A stretch of DNA of 62,000 nucleotides from Mesostigma viride (Eukaryota; Streptophyta; Mesostigmatophyceae; Mesostigmatales; Mesostigmataceae), in assembly GCA_009746045.1 (NCBI GenBank), contig RPFO01000165.1:5131585-5193584 (forward strand), given 5' to 3'. Made by a program: the position numbers and the translations under genes. Shown piece after piece: positions 1 to 11,700 of the stretch. The first letter of the stretch is position 1; the number at the start of each line of letters is the position of its first letter. The notes beneath the pieces are model-generated. The model saw only the letters and a list, made by a program, of their open reading frames with translations, had not been told where the DNA came from and did no database searches.

Positions 1-86
1 TTGCTGCCTGTTCACGCGCACGGCAATCTCACACAGTTGAATAGGAGCGAGGTGCCCTTCCTGTCCTGCCTCTCTGTTGCGCGCAG

Positions 87-3000
87 TATGTGCACCCTAC
101 CATCCGCAACTCGATCGCCCCCCTGCAAGCGATGGACCTGCCGCATCTGATGGAACGCGTCCTCAAGCTGTCTGTGCCGGCCCTCTACGTGTGGCTGTGC
201 ATGTTCTACTGCCTCTTCCACCTGTGGTAAGTTGAGCGCTCCATGTTCTACGCTGCCTCATTTACCTGTGGTTACTAGAAAGAATGCCCTTTGGTGTGAC
301 TCTGCATGTTCTACTGGCTTATTCTCCTGTGGTGAGTCGAGCGGTTCATGTTCTACCCTGCCTCGTTTACCTGTGGTTGGTAGAACGCCCTACATGTCGC
401 GCTGTGCTTTCCTTACCGCTGTGCGTGCCCTACACGTCACGCTGTGTGTTCTATTGTCACTTCCACTTGTGGTAATTATAGGACACTGGATTGTGGTAAT
501 TATAGGCCACTGGATTGTGGTAATTATAGGGCACTGGATTGTGGTAATTATAGGACACTGGATTGTGGTAATTATAGGACACTGGATTGTGGTAATTATA
601 GGACACTGGATGCTCCGCTGTTTGCTACGGGTGCGGAGCAACTACACTAGCATGTGTTTCATCCGGCTGGCCCTGCATGACGCATCAACGTGAAGGACAA
701 GCGTGAAGCTAGCCTGACAAGGTATAGAACATCGCACGTCACACGTAAACTCAAGGGATATGCGTGCATGCGTGATGACTCGCCGGAAACGATATCATAG
801 AACATAACATCGAAAGAATGATATTATAAGTGGTGCTAGAACATAACAATCGATCACCTTGTGAGCTTGTGCCCTCGTGCATTTGTGCGCATGTGTCCAC
901 TTGTCCACGTGTCCACTTATCCATGGACCCCCAGGCTCAACATTACGGGCGAGCTGCTGCGATTCGCGGACCGAGAGTTCTACAAGGACTGGTGGAATGC
1001 GACCACGATCGAAAAGGCAGGTCATGCCGGGTACAAGCACCAGTGCGGGATGAGTTGCCATGGCACTGTATGGGTGGAACGAGACCGCGATGGAGAAGGC
1101 AGGTCATGCCAGCACAGGTCTACGGGCGTATGTGCTACGAGGATTGGTGGAACGCGACCACGATGGAGAAGGCGTTGTGCCAGTAGTGGAGACCGCGTTC
1201 TGCCATACTCGTTTAGAGAGCCAATCAGCGTAGATAGGGGGAGCCCTCCACCACTGGTACCAGTATATGTGCTAATCTGCTGGTGGGATGTGACCGCGAT
1301 TGAGGATTCAGGTTCTACAAAGTGTATGTCTTGTTGTCATGCTAATCTGCTGGTGAGGTGCGACAGATCTGCGCGGTAAAAAAGGCAACAGCCATTCCTA
1401 GCAGCATCTCTAGTAGTGTGTACAGTGTACAGTGTTGTCATGTTCCGTAGTGTGTGCATCGCTGGGTCAGTGCACTGGGTTAAGAAACGGGGGCAGCGTG
1501 GTTCTGGTCTTGTTGAGGTCTTGTTGAGGTCTAGTGCTTAGTCGCATACCTGGCGGTTCGGTTTGTAAGAAGAAGAGCGGCCCCTTGCGCCTGGCCCTTT
1601 GTCTTTTGCCCCGTCCGATCGACTGGACTCCACCATACATAAGCTAACTCGATGGCACGCAACGAAGCAAATACGAGTACGGCTTTGCACTATGTCTGAC
1701 CTAGCCACCCTGTTTGAGAAAAGTATGGACATGCCCTTATGTCTGATCTGGCCACAGAATGGCTGTGCACTATTTCTGATCTTGCCACGTTGTGATTGTT
1801 TGGCCCCGATGCCGCTTGCCACTGTTCGTGGAGCGATGGCCCACGGTGCGATGATGGGCCCCCTGGCTGGGATGGCGGGCTCCCGTCACCCTCCCAACCT
1901 TTTTATACCCTTACACTTCTGCCTGGGCTGGGACGCCACGGCTGCACGACACCAGTATTGGAGGCTCTGGAATATTGTGAGTGCCCTGCGCCATGCCGCA
2001 GGGATGGCCTTTGTAGTCGTGGACAAGCTACTTTGTCGTTGTTGTATTGGGTATGCTCTTGGTTCAATATGGCAGGTGCGGGCCTAGATGATGATGACCT
2101 CAACAGCCATGCAGCTTTGCTGCAGTAGCACTTGACCAGCGCTCGTACTGGGTGTGTGTGGTCCCATATGGGAGGCTCTGGAACATCGAGAGTGCCCTCC
2201 GATGTATTGGCCCACGCAAGTGCCCGTTGCGCTTTGGGCCCTTGGCTTGCACGCATGCATCGTCCTATTCATGGGCCCTGCCCCGCGTGGCCCTGCCTCT
2301 TCCATTCTGCTAGGAATTCTGGCACAGCGTTTGGGGCCGCAGAGAGGCTGGCACTGACTAGTGTGAGGCAGGCTGGTGCTGGGAGTAGTCCGGCTTCAAG
2401 TGCATTCCCTGACGGCAGAAGCATGCCGCTATATCGTTGTGGTGACCATTAAAAGAAAGGGAAAAAAGATTAGTCAACCGGGATTGTTCGATTTGGAGGA
2501 AGTCGGGCTCTCGCGCATCAACGTCTTGGGCGACTGATGGACTGGTTGACCTGGTCGCGATACCTGGTAGCAAGCCTTGGCGTACCCTCCTAAGAAATCA
2601 CCCCCTCCAGGGCTCACTTTCTGGACACTCCTGTCCCATTGATGTTGACATAAACATGACCGGCATGACTCATGCCATGCTGATAGTGGGTTAATATAGA
2701 GGGGGTACTACCTAGCTCATGTTGCCATGGAACGGAGTACGCACACGAAATCTCATATCTGCGCAGAACTTGGCTTGACACCACAGTCTGCTGTGTTTGC
2801 GGGCACAGTCTCATGATTGCTTAGCATGGCCCGAGTAGTCCCTGCCTCACCTGGAGGTATTGCAGCATGGCGCCACAGTCACCCGCAGGGTCCACCTACG
2901 TATCGGCATGTGGTAGACATCCGAAGCTTGCATGGCTGGGCGGAGCTACCTTCGACTGTTGGGCCCTATCGAATGGGCGCCCTGCGCACATCGTGTTGTT

Positions 3001-6000
3001 GGGATCCTGCTGGCTGCGACAGCTCGCGTCCTTTTCCTGCAGTTGCGGTGCTTTGCTTGGATAGATGCTTTTAGGCTCCTGCCAAGTGTGCCCTGAACGC
3101 TGCCATTCACGAGTATGGGATGTGTGTGGTTCTGTTTGTAACCATTGAGAGTTGAGCGTTTTTATTCCCTGCCAAAATCAATCCCATAACATTTCCCCCC
3201 CCGGCGGCTCATCGTCGCCAGTTCAGCTGGAGCCACGTCAAACCATGTGAGCTCCTACGGATTTTTCTCTTGGGTTTGCGGGTCGTATGCCTTTCTCAAA
3301 TACCTGTTTCAAGGGCTGATTGCTGGTTCTGGTTACCAACTCCTCTCCCTGCCTGCCCTCGGTGCCTGCGTTTTGCTGCTGCCAGCCGGTACACAAGTGG
3401 CTCGTCCGCCACCTGTACTTCCCCTGCCGCCGCTTGGGAATCAACACGGTGAGTGTGCCTGCTGGGTGCTGGGAGAACATACCAGGGACAAGTTAGCAAA
3501 TAGCCTCCTGTATGCTCGAGGTCAGCCACTGCAGGGGCCGGCGGGGCCTTGTGGGGTGGGCCGTCACATGCGTGGGTGGGCCGTCACATGCGTGGATGGA
3601 GTAGTTGATTACGCGCACACAATGGCCGATATTGGGCACGTTGGCGCCTTGTTGTCAGCTCCACGCAGCCTCCCACTGGCCAACAGTGTTTGGAGCCTTT
3701 CACGATCTCTATAAGCACATGACGGAATGCCATGTCCTGGAAAGAAGCTGGAGGTGACAGTTGAAAAAGGAGCTGGCATGGAGATGCTCTGGTCTTTGAA
3801 TGCATCCTCATTTAGTCTCCATACCAGTAGACGGATGCCATGCATTAGATACCCCAATGCCTCATGTTTTGTATGTGTCCTGTCTTGCATTTTCGCCTGA
3901 TTGCCCGCAGTTTTGCATGCTGCAGAGCACGCTGGTGCTGGGCAGTTTATTTTCCCCAGCCTGGTTGGCAATATGCACAGGTCACGTAAGCAAACAGCTC
4001 ACGCCATTTGGGCATGAGTGCCCCACATGTGCGACACATTCGAGGACAGGCGCATATGCCTTGCGTCTGCAAAGTCTAGTTAAAATGTAGTGCGGTCGTA
4101 CCCACCGTAGGGCCCTATGCACTGTATGGCCCGTACAGTAATCGGTGCAGCGTTTGCCCTCTGGGGCATCTCACTTGGTACCAGGCCTGACCCCTGTACA
4201 ATCATTCAATGTCCTCGCCGTTTGCCTGCTACAGAGACGGGCGCTAACATAAAGCTCGGCAGATGTGTTCGTTTCACGATTTTTTTTCACTTGTCCCGCA
4301 CATGATTTATTCCTACACAACCTACATGGTGTATGTATCCTTCTATGGTGCCAAAAATTCTACTGTTGTGAAGATTTAACTTCCTAGCAGTATGAAAGGT
4401 TGATTGCTGAATGGCCATCGTGATGCGGCCATCAGGTATTCATCGGACGCGTCTACTGGGATTGCTTGCTGTCGTGGCAGTTCCAGCGAGGCCACCAGCA
4501 GATTTATGGACCGGGTAACAAAGCTCGGTGTTGTCTAGCGTGAGATTGACCGCCACCTGTCCTATCCGCCTCAGCGCTGATTCCTGCCTGCACTCCCCCC
4601 CCCCCCCCCAACATGCCACGTTATCCCTCAACCTATCCCCTCATGCCCCTACAAAACACGCACGCACGCACATACATGATCTCTACATGTTGCCCCCCTG
4701 CCCCCCTCTTCGTTCGATTCCAACCTCACCTGCATACCCCCCCTACCCTCGCCCGCCGACAGTCGCTGGCGATGTTCATCACATTCTTCTGGTCCGCGGT
4801 GTTCCACGAGGTGACCTATTTTTGGATGATAAGGTCCCTTTGATCGTCGATCATTCTCAACTTGTCATGGTCAAGGCAGCCTGCCAAGCAGCACTGAGTG
4901 TTCCTGGGCCTTGCCGTAGGGATAGTGGTAGGCATTTGGAAATGGCTGGCTTCCTCCCATCAGTTATAGCGTCGGATCGATGATGGACTAATGGCGCCTG
5001 ATAGAGACCAAGACATGGCAATCTGATCGCTTCTTGCAGTAAATAACATTTGTCATGCAACAGCATGTCTAGTTAACAACATGTGTGTATGTCGCTGAAA
5101 TTCCCATGGGCGGACCGTGTGTCACTTCAAGCAGCCTTCGTGTGTTACAACTCGCTGGGGTCCCTGGGCACTCGTGGGAGCTTTCCGTGTTCGCTAATCG
5201 CATTATACGCTGCTCAGGGACTATGTAGTGTTTGTCGTGTTTCTTGGATGGCTTTTTTGGTTCATCTAAGTGGGTTTGCAGCCTGGGACGGGCATGCTAC
5301 CTTCTGTAGTAATTGACAAGCTAGTACTCTATCGCTATTGTACCTCATGTGCCTGGTCTAGTATGGGAGGTGTGGGCCTAGTTGATTATGACCTCCCCAG
5401 CAGTGCAGCTTTACTGCAGTGGTACGATGTGCTGTCCTCAATGAGCTTGCCTGGAATTCGGTGAGCCATCAGCAGGGCTTGCTCATTGATGCCGATGCCG
5501 CTGGGTCAATCCAACTCCGACAGTCTCTAAATCGGCCTCAGCAAAGGAGCCGGCAAATCTGCCTACGCGAAGGAGCCGACAAATCTGCCTAAGCAAAGGA
5601 GCCGGCAAATCTGCCTACGCAAAGGAGCCGGCGAATCTGCCCACGCAAATCTGCTGTGATGGCTGGGAACGTTCTGCTCCTGCTCTAGCAAGCACCTACC
5701 ACTGACCCACCTCACAATGCTCTCCGTCTGGCGCGTCGATCGTCCCTGGCATTTCATTTACGTTGTTAGTTTTCATCTTGCTTTCTCCTGTCTATTGTTG
5801 TAGTATTACGGCATTGGACCTCAGCATAGTTTTGTCGCGATGTTTCTTGAACCGCACCTGTCCATGCTGGTTGTCCACGCTGGTTGATCCCCCACTGGAT
5901 ACCGCTGCCCGTTGCAGGTCCTCATCGGCATCCCCTGCCACACCCTCCGCTTCTGGGCCTTCCTCGGCATTCTGGGGCAGGTGCGTGCGCCAGTCGTTAC

Positions 6001-8680
6001 GAGCCTGCCTGGCTTGTCCAACCCCTCTTCTGTCGTATCTGTTCTATTCGCCGCTCTTGTCCAACCCCTCTTCTGTCGTATCTGTTCTATTCGCCGCGCT
6101 TGTCCAACCCCTCTTCTGTCGTATCTGTTCTATTCGCCGCGCTTGTCCAACCCCTCTTCTGTCGTATCTGTTCTATTTGCCGCGCCTGGGTCAGCCAGCA
6201 CTCAAAATGTTATTTCTTGGTGCAGCCTGGACATTGGTACCCCTGTCCAATGTAGGGCTTTAAGTACTACCTTCTCAAAACACAGAATCTCTGTAGCTAC
6301 CCTGTTGGGGATGTGCCATCTGCCGCTCATGGGTGTGCGTCACGGGTTGTGGAAGCTCACATTGTTTGGGGGGGGCTTCCCAGGAGGCATTGGTACATAC
6401 AGGCATGCGTTGCGCAAGCCGTTGGTTCACCAAGTCTGTATAGGCTCTAAGCTCGCATTGTTTTGGCGGCTTACCATGAGGCCTTGGTACATACAGGCAT
6501 GCGTTGTGCAAGCCGTTGGTTCACCGAGTCTGTATAGGCTATAAGCTCGCATTGTTTTGTTGGCTTACCATTAGGCATGGGTGTACACAGGCATGAGCTG
6601 CTAAACCCTTTGTTGTTGACCGAGTCTGTGCCGGCTACTGGTATCTAGAAATAGCTTACGGTCGCCAGTTTTGGCCAGGTGACATGGTTACCTCGCAAGC
6701 TTATAGACGCAAGCAATTTGCTACTTCTATTAAATGCTTAAATTCACCGCTACTATCAACCACTAGTATCACTGTGGCCGCTAGTACCAGTGTCGACCGC
6801 CAGCACTGCACCTTGCCACACCGCGGTATGCTAGGTATGCATGTTAAGTACTTCGTCGGCGGTTTTCGTGTGCCTCTTTTGCAATGAAAACATTCTTGTC
6901 CACTCTGTCGGCGTGCATGCCCCAGGGTGCCGCCTGCTCAGGTGAATCGTTCTTTTCGCTTCAAGAATCATTCTTGCCTACGAGTGGGGTGGAGGTGTGC
7001 AGGTGGTGCGGGACGAAGCAATGTCACCTTTGGACACCACCGAGTCTTTCCAGCCTAGAACCGCGCCATATGCACTGTTCAGTAGGCACACATAGTTGGC
7101 ACCGGTTGCGAGTGCTGCCTGGCTAGCCTTTGTTTGCCTTTGGGCGCATTCCCTTGGCAACATTGTCTACAGCTGTGCATTCCTTCTATTGACACCCGCA
7201 AACACTCGGTGTCGGTATTCCCTAACATAGTAGTAGTAGGTGCTGGAATTCCCTAACATAGGAGTAGTAGGTGCTGGTATTCCCTAACATAGGAGTAGCT
7301 AACCATCTTCCTGTCGTTGCTGCTTTCCTTGTGGCATGGATTCCGGGCCCACCTGGCCAGGTGCCTCTGGTGCTCCTTACCCGGTGGCTGGACAAGCGCC
7401 TGCAGAAGCCGCAGGTATGGCCGCGCGTGAGGGGTCTTCCTACGTGTGAGGTCGTCGCTGTTGTTGTTAGTAAGAAGCCACAGGTATGGCCACGCGTGAG
7501 GCGTCTACCAGTTAGTAATCAACCTATATCAGCAGGCCTCCTTCACATATAGGTAGAGTCTACCAATATGTGATGCCTGCTGATGTAGAAGTAGGTTGAC
7601 TTCAAGTTACTTCATAGACGCTGTTGTTGCCGCTGTTGTAATTAGTAATACTGATTTCTTATTGTGAAGAGCGAAACACCTCCGTCTCCTTGTGATGACA
7701 CAAAGAGATCCTGCATTGGATAACACCTCCTTCTCCTTGTGATGACACAAAGCGATCCTGGTGTATGCATAGGATAGTCTGCAGCCCAGGGTTATCTGCA
7801 TTGGATATCCACCACTGGTATCAGACACCTGAGGTGAGCATTGGCGGCTGTCCTTCCGTTTGTGATCGTGGCGATGCACGTGTGTGTGTGTGTGTGCCCG
7901 CCGTTGCGTGTGCGTGTCTGCGTGACATCCAGGGCCATCCTGCCTACGGTGTCTGTTGTTTGCAGGCAGATATTTGGTTTCATACGAGTCTTGTGTGAGC
8001 AGACTGGTCACTTGATATCGCCTCGTGTCAAACATGGATGTTATATGTACTATGCACAGCTCAAGATGTGCATAGGTGTTGTGCGTTACGCCGTATACTG
8101 TAAACAGTGATGGAGTGCTAGTGTGTCAAGTCCTTGAAAGGATTGCGTCGCTAGCCTTTTCACAGATGCCAGTAAGGTCAGATGTTGCAAGAGGTCTGGC
8201 AACAGCTTTGGTGTTGACATGCTGACATGCCCAGGTAAGTCTGCGGGATGATCTGTTGCCAGTGCCTGGAGCTAACCTTGGCCAGGATGCAGACGATATT
8301 TGTTTTTATCTTTCGTGTAACTGTTTTTATAATGAGATTAGCATAGCACTCCCTGACATGCCTGTGCGCATGACACACAAATACTTACTTGGCCAGGATT
8401 CACGTCGCCCACCAAAAGCTTAACTAACAGTACTGCGTATTGTTTGTCCTGTGTGGTCATGCTTGTGTGTATGCCTGCCCACCCGCCCGCCCGCATACCT
8501 GCGTTTGTTCATGCGCGGTTTCTGGCTGATCTGCTGCGGGCAATCTGTCGGATGGTTGACCAGATCGGCAACATCCTTTTCTGGATGGCATTCACCGTGT
8601 TTGGCCAGCCTACATGCATATTGCTCTACTACCATGACGCACTGAAGAGCATGGATGCTATCCGTGGGGGTTCATCATAG
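87..8680 (+). CDS. DGAT1: DGAT1, diacylglycerol O-acyltransferase (3' part, 8 exons)
   Basis: This MBOAT-family ER membrane enzyme makes triacylglycerol from diacylglycerol and acyl-CoA. The 5' part lies before the window. Exons read: 87-226, 935-1016, 1956-1976, 3386-3448, 4763-4810, 5918-5980, 7361-7414 and 8564-8680, with the TAG stop at 8678-8680. They join in frame and follow plant and algal DGAT1 order: LPHLMERVLKLSVP, FHLW, ELLRFADREFYKDWWNA, YWRLWN, PVHKWLVRH, the FHE motif with the presumed catalytic His (about 4802-4810), RFWAFLGI, and GQPTCILLYYHD near the C terminus. All acceptors end in AG. Donors are GT except that of exon 2, which is GC. Exons are 21-140 bp and introns 0.7-1.4 kb. 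Identification is by motif recall, not a search, but the match runs through every exon. Confidence 0.95.
227..480 (+). repeat. Decayed tandem copies of the exon 1 end and its donor
   Basis: After the exon end (TGTTCTACTGCCTC..CACCTGTG followed by GTAAGT at 227), the intron holds further degenerate copies near 242-276, 308-335, 351-378 and 448-474. Each begins TGTTCTA and runs to CCTGTGG or CTTGTGG, and some are followed by a GTGAGT-like or GTAATT-like site. They look like repeated local duplications of the exon tail and donor that have since decayed. Confidence 0.75.
466..612 (+). repeat. 24-bp tandem array, about 6 copies
   Basis: The unit is GGATTGTGGTAATTATAGG plus ACACT, with one-base variants (GGCCACT, GGGCACT). 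The array starts from the last decayed exon-tail copy of DGAT1 intron 1 (CTTGTGGTAATTATAGG), so it seems to have grown from that copy. Confidence 0.95.
1060..1312 (+). repeat. Decayed copies of the DGAT1 exon 2 end
   Basis: The end of exon 2 (codons for WWNATTIEK, then GCAGGTCATGCC) recurs in the intron at about 1064-1112, 1133-1181 and 1275-1312. The second copy still reads TGGTGGAACGCGACCACGAT; the others carry substitutions and stops. They are not needed for a continuous protein, so they are taken as intronic duplicates. Confidence 0.8.
2160..2200 (+). repeat. Decayed copy of DGAT1 exon 3
   Basis: The sequence around TGGGAGGCTCTGGAACATC, followed by GAGAGTGCCCT, repeats exon 3 (1956-1976) and the start of its intron (GTGAGTGCCCT). 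The donor GT has become GA, so the copy should not splice. Confidence 0.7.
5290..5430 (+). repeat. Second copy of a block from 1999-2135 (DGAT1 introns)
   Basis: The block with GACAAGCTA, then ATGGGAGGTGTGGGCCTAG and TGCAGCTTTACTGCAGT, matches 1999-2135 at roughly 70% by eye. This is a diverged duplication between the introns after exons 3 and 5. Confidence 0.6.
5536..5650 (+). repeat. 26-bp tandem array, about 4-5 copies
   Basis: The unit contains AAAGGAGCCGGCAAATCTGC, then CTACGC. It lies in the intron upstream of DGAT1 exon 6. Confidence 0.9.
6017..6187 (+). repeat. About 43-bp tandem array, 4 copies
   Basis: The unit runs TGTCCAACCCCTCTTCTGTC, then GTATCTGTTCTATTCGCCGC. It lies in the intron after DGAT1 exon 6 and the copies are nearly identical. 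Confidence 0.95.
6400..6600 (+). repeat. About 95-bp tandem repeat, 2 copies and a part
   Basis: The unit contains GCCGTTGGTTCACC, AAGCTCGCATTGTTTTG and ATACAGGCATGCGTTG. It lies in the intron upstream of DGAT1 exon 7. Confidence 0.85.
7195..7300 (+). repeat. About 31-bp tandem repeat, 3 copies
   Basis: The unit holds TTCCCTAACATAGGAGTAG and GTGCTGG, just upstream of DGAT1 exon 7. Confidence 0.85.
7465..7515 (+). repeat. Decayed copy of the DGAT1 exon 7 end and donor
   Basis: AAGAAGCCACAGGTATGGCC, then ACGCGTGAGG, repeats the end of exon 7 and its donor (7403-7430, GAAGCCGCAG then GTATGGCCGCGCGTGAGG). The copied GTATGG donor is preserved. Confidence 0.8.
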
Positions 8681-9580
8681 TGGTCTTGGGTCAACCAGGG
8701 GGTGATGTCAGTGCAAGAGACAAGAACTCCACTACTGATATCAATGAGAGAAGTAAGCAAGTACTTGCGTGCCACACACAGAGGCATGCCACGGAGTGCT
8801 ATGCTAATTTCATATAATGAGAGAAGGTTACTAAATGATAGAAGAGAATCTGGATAGGTAATAAGTGGGAAGAAGAGATTTTATTTATTTATTCTTTTAT
8901 CAAGTAAGCGTCGTCAAGTTTTTGCTGTTCTCCAGAAAGGGGTCCTGAAAACTACTTGACTTTATCTGCGTTCTGCTTTTGTTATTTTACATTTACTGTT
9001 AAGCACTGTAGTGACCGGGTGGCAGAGGGCATTTCCAGGCCGGAAACTACGGCACCGTATAGCAGTAGCCACGGGCATTAATTAATTAATTAATTAATTA
9101 ATTAATTAATTAATTAATTAATTAATTAGGAACATAACTCCGTTGGGAGTACATGTAGCACATAGCCCTGAGAAGGGGCATATGGCTTTTAATACATTCT
9201 GGGCTACTTCCTGCAAGGGTGGGAATGTAAGCTACCCTTGCTCTAGGTGCGCCAGGGCACCTGCACCCCCATGATCTTTCAAGCTATGCCCAGCTAAGGG
9301 GGAGCCTGTCATGTGGGGGAAGATCATCATGGCTATACAAGAGCTAAGGCATGGCTTCTCAACAGAGAGCATCTCTCTGCATAGGCATAGCGTGGCTAAA
9401 TTCTTAATGCAACATCCATGGGAGGTCCCATTATAGGCATGGCTTGGCTAAATTCTGAAGACATCATCCATGGGGGCCATTATGGGTGTACATGCGTGTG
9501 ATAGAGAACTCGAGCGCGCGTACACGATGTGATAGTGTACATGCTAAGCCTGACTAATCTACACTACTGGTATGTATTCC
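8681..9580. other. Intergenic stretch after DGAT1
   Basis: No coding sequence was recognised. It holds the presumed DGAT1 3' UTR and a tract of about 13 ATTA units (9077-9129). About 45 bp from 9126 (ending ACTCCGTTGGGAG, ACATGTAGCAC) recur, diverged, at 14383-14430 beyond the tandem element. Confidence 0.6.
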
Positions 9581-9812
9581 CTAGTCTGGGGTGGCAGGAG
9601 GTGCCTGCCAGGGCTTGTGGTCGACGTGGATGACCGCCCCCCTCCAGTATACCGGCTTCCCCCCTGCGCTCTGCCGGAGCTGAAGGTAGGTCAGCCATAG
9701 CTCGCGTCGCCGCTGTTGCTGGGCCAGGGTCAAGTCGTCGTCAAGCGTGAAGCGAGTCTCCGAGAGCTTCTTGCGGCATTTAAGGAATGCCAGCTTGTCC
9801 GCCATGTACTTA
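9581..9812 (-). pseudogene. Fragment of a non-LTR retrotransposon ORF1-like protein
   Basis: On the minus strand about 76 codons remain, ending at a TAG (9581-9583). They include ADKLAFLKCRKKLSETRF, then LDDDLTLAQQQRRRELW. The pattern of short basic helix, DDDLT, Q, RRELW and an aromatic-Gly strand recalls the C-terminal domain of L1-type ORF1 or related algal retroelement proteins. The 5' side is cut at the TTAA (9810-9813) by the adjoining element. The family assignment is from memory of the motif and is tentative. Confidence 0.45.
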
Positions 9813-9830
9813 AGGGGACGGGACACCCCC

Positions 9831-9854
9831 GAATTTTTTGGCGCCAAAAAATTC
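9831..9854. repeat. 24-bp perfect palindrome (also in the second unit)
   Basis: GAATTTTTTGGC followed by its exact complement, close to the left end of each unit (second copy near 12111-12134). Confidence 0.9.
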
Positions 9855-11189
9855 GCGCCGGAGCCGAAGGTCACAAATTTCACGTGCACGGTGCCCTTGC
9901 GGAAGTGGCCATGGCGACTGCGTTCAGGCGAAACTACCACACTAGGGCAGGCGAAATGCAAAAATTTTACTCGAATCTAAAAGGAGATGAGTTTATGATG
10001 TTAGTTTGTGGCGGAAATCAGCTGGTTTACAATATCGCTGATGTTTTTTTATGCCATCGGCATGGGGGGTAATCTGAATTTTTTGGTCGCGCGGAATGAA
10101 ATAGAATTCATGATAGCGGCTGTAAAATAGCGGTTTTGGGGGCTGTTCTGACCTTGAAGCAGGCATTAATATCGGTTGCATCGAATTCTAAACCGAGCTG
10201 GTGCTTTTTGCCAGATTTTCGGCCATTATCGGTAAGTAATTGTTCAGACCTGCGCAGTGCGTGTCTGACCTGTCCATGGAAGAACGGCTGTTGTTGCGCG
10301 CCTGGGCGAGGGATTTACGAGGGCAAGGTACAGATTTGTCGCGAACGTTATCTGCTATCGGTGCTTTCTTCTATGAGCTCATCGTTCGAGGTTTTTTGCG
10401 TTCTTTTTGGGCAGTTTCCGCCAGCTAGCTCGCCGTCGCTTGCCGTTGTGTTGTCGAATACCTGGCAGCTTTAGATTGTTTTCGTTGATGTCGTGATCAG
10501 GGCCGCTTCAGTCGCAGCCTATAGCTCTTCGGGAAGCTATAAGGCATTTCATAAAACGTGTTCTGGCAAGGATGTTGTGCATATGGACGCTTCTTGTTGT
10601 TTGAGAGTGACGCACCCTCTCCTCACAGGCCGCTGCGGCATCACAGCGCTCATGCGGTGAAGGGACGCCAATGGTTTCTTTGCATTTTATCGTGCAGGGA
10701 TGGAAGTGTTATAGTGATGATGATGTTGGAGATATTGCATTTGTGTGACTGCATGTAGATAGCTGGCACCGATGGTTGTTTGAGCTTTCCTTTGTTATGA
10801 TGATGTGACAAGACTACAATGTGCTGAGCCAACCATGGTTGACATGCATGACTGCATGCAAGCTATATATACCATGTTCTTACTTGGTTCCTTGCCCTCC
10901 ATAGTCCCAGTTTGTCATCCATGCCGGGGAGGACAGTTTAGGAGGTGTTGTTGTGTTGATTAGCTTGGTTGGCATCAACCTTACACTCTAACCTGGGAGA
11001 AACATAGGAAATGCCGCTTAGGCATGTTAGGGCTACCATCGTCAAGGCTATGCACATATTTACAAGGCTGGCCATGCTGGAGGGATGATGAAGACGTATG
11101 AGGTGCGTGGCCACCCCTTTGTACTTTGTAAACATACTCTGCATGGTTTTGGTGCATGTTGGATGGCATATTAAGTGGCACTGTGGGGT

Positions 11190-11700
11190 TACTAACTTAC
11201 TGAGTGGTCCTTAGCGCCTTGTCATGTGGTCATATAGGAAACCCATCAACTTGAGCAGTTCTTGTCGCAATGACCCCCCACATTGAGCATGCGTTGCCGT
11301 CAGCGTGCAAGAGTTGATTATGTGTGCTTTGGTCAGTTTGCAGATGTCTTTGATGAAGAAGGAGGTGCTAGTGTGGCTAAATGGTTACTCTGATTTCCTT
11401 GTAGCGTCTACATGGGTGGCCGTCTTGGAATGGTTGTAACTTGGGCAGTTCTTGTCAGAATGGCGTCAAACCTTGAACATAGGAGGTACCATATGTGCAG
11501 AGAATGGTAGTATGTGGTTTGGCCAGTTTTCATGAGGCTTAGATGTATAAAGGGGTGTTAGTGTGGTTAAATACTAGCTAAAACCTCCCTTAGCTTCGTC
11601 ACAGGTGGCAATCTAGGAATATCCATCAAATAGGGCTGCGCTTGTCAGAATGACCTGAAAATTTGGGGCTGCATGTCCCCCAACCTCTAGTATTTGGGAA
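11190..11700 (+). repeat. Degenerate internal repeats, about 170-220 bp, 3 copies
   Basis: Blocks containing CAGTTCTTGTCRSAATG and then a GTGCTAGTGTGGCTAAAT-like stretch recur about three times in each 2.28-kb unit, diverged from one another. The same array is in the second unit at about 13480-13990. Confidence 0.6.

Noticed and set aside
5990-6190. Tandem 43-bp array as a CRISPR-like or regulatory array
   Set aside because: No spacers; it is an ordinary minisatellite in an intron.
10136-10474. 112-codon frame in both 2.28-kb units as a transposase
   Set aside because: No DDE or zinc motif, and identity between copies reflects overall unit identity, not coding constraint.
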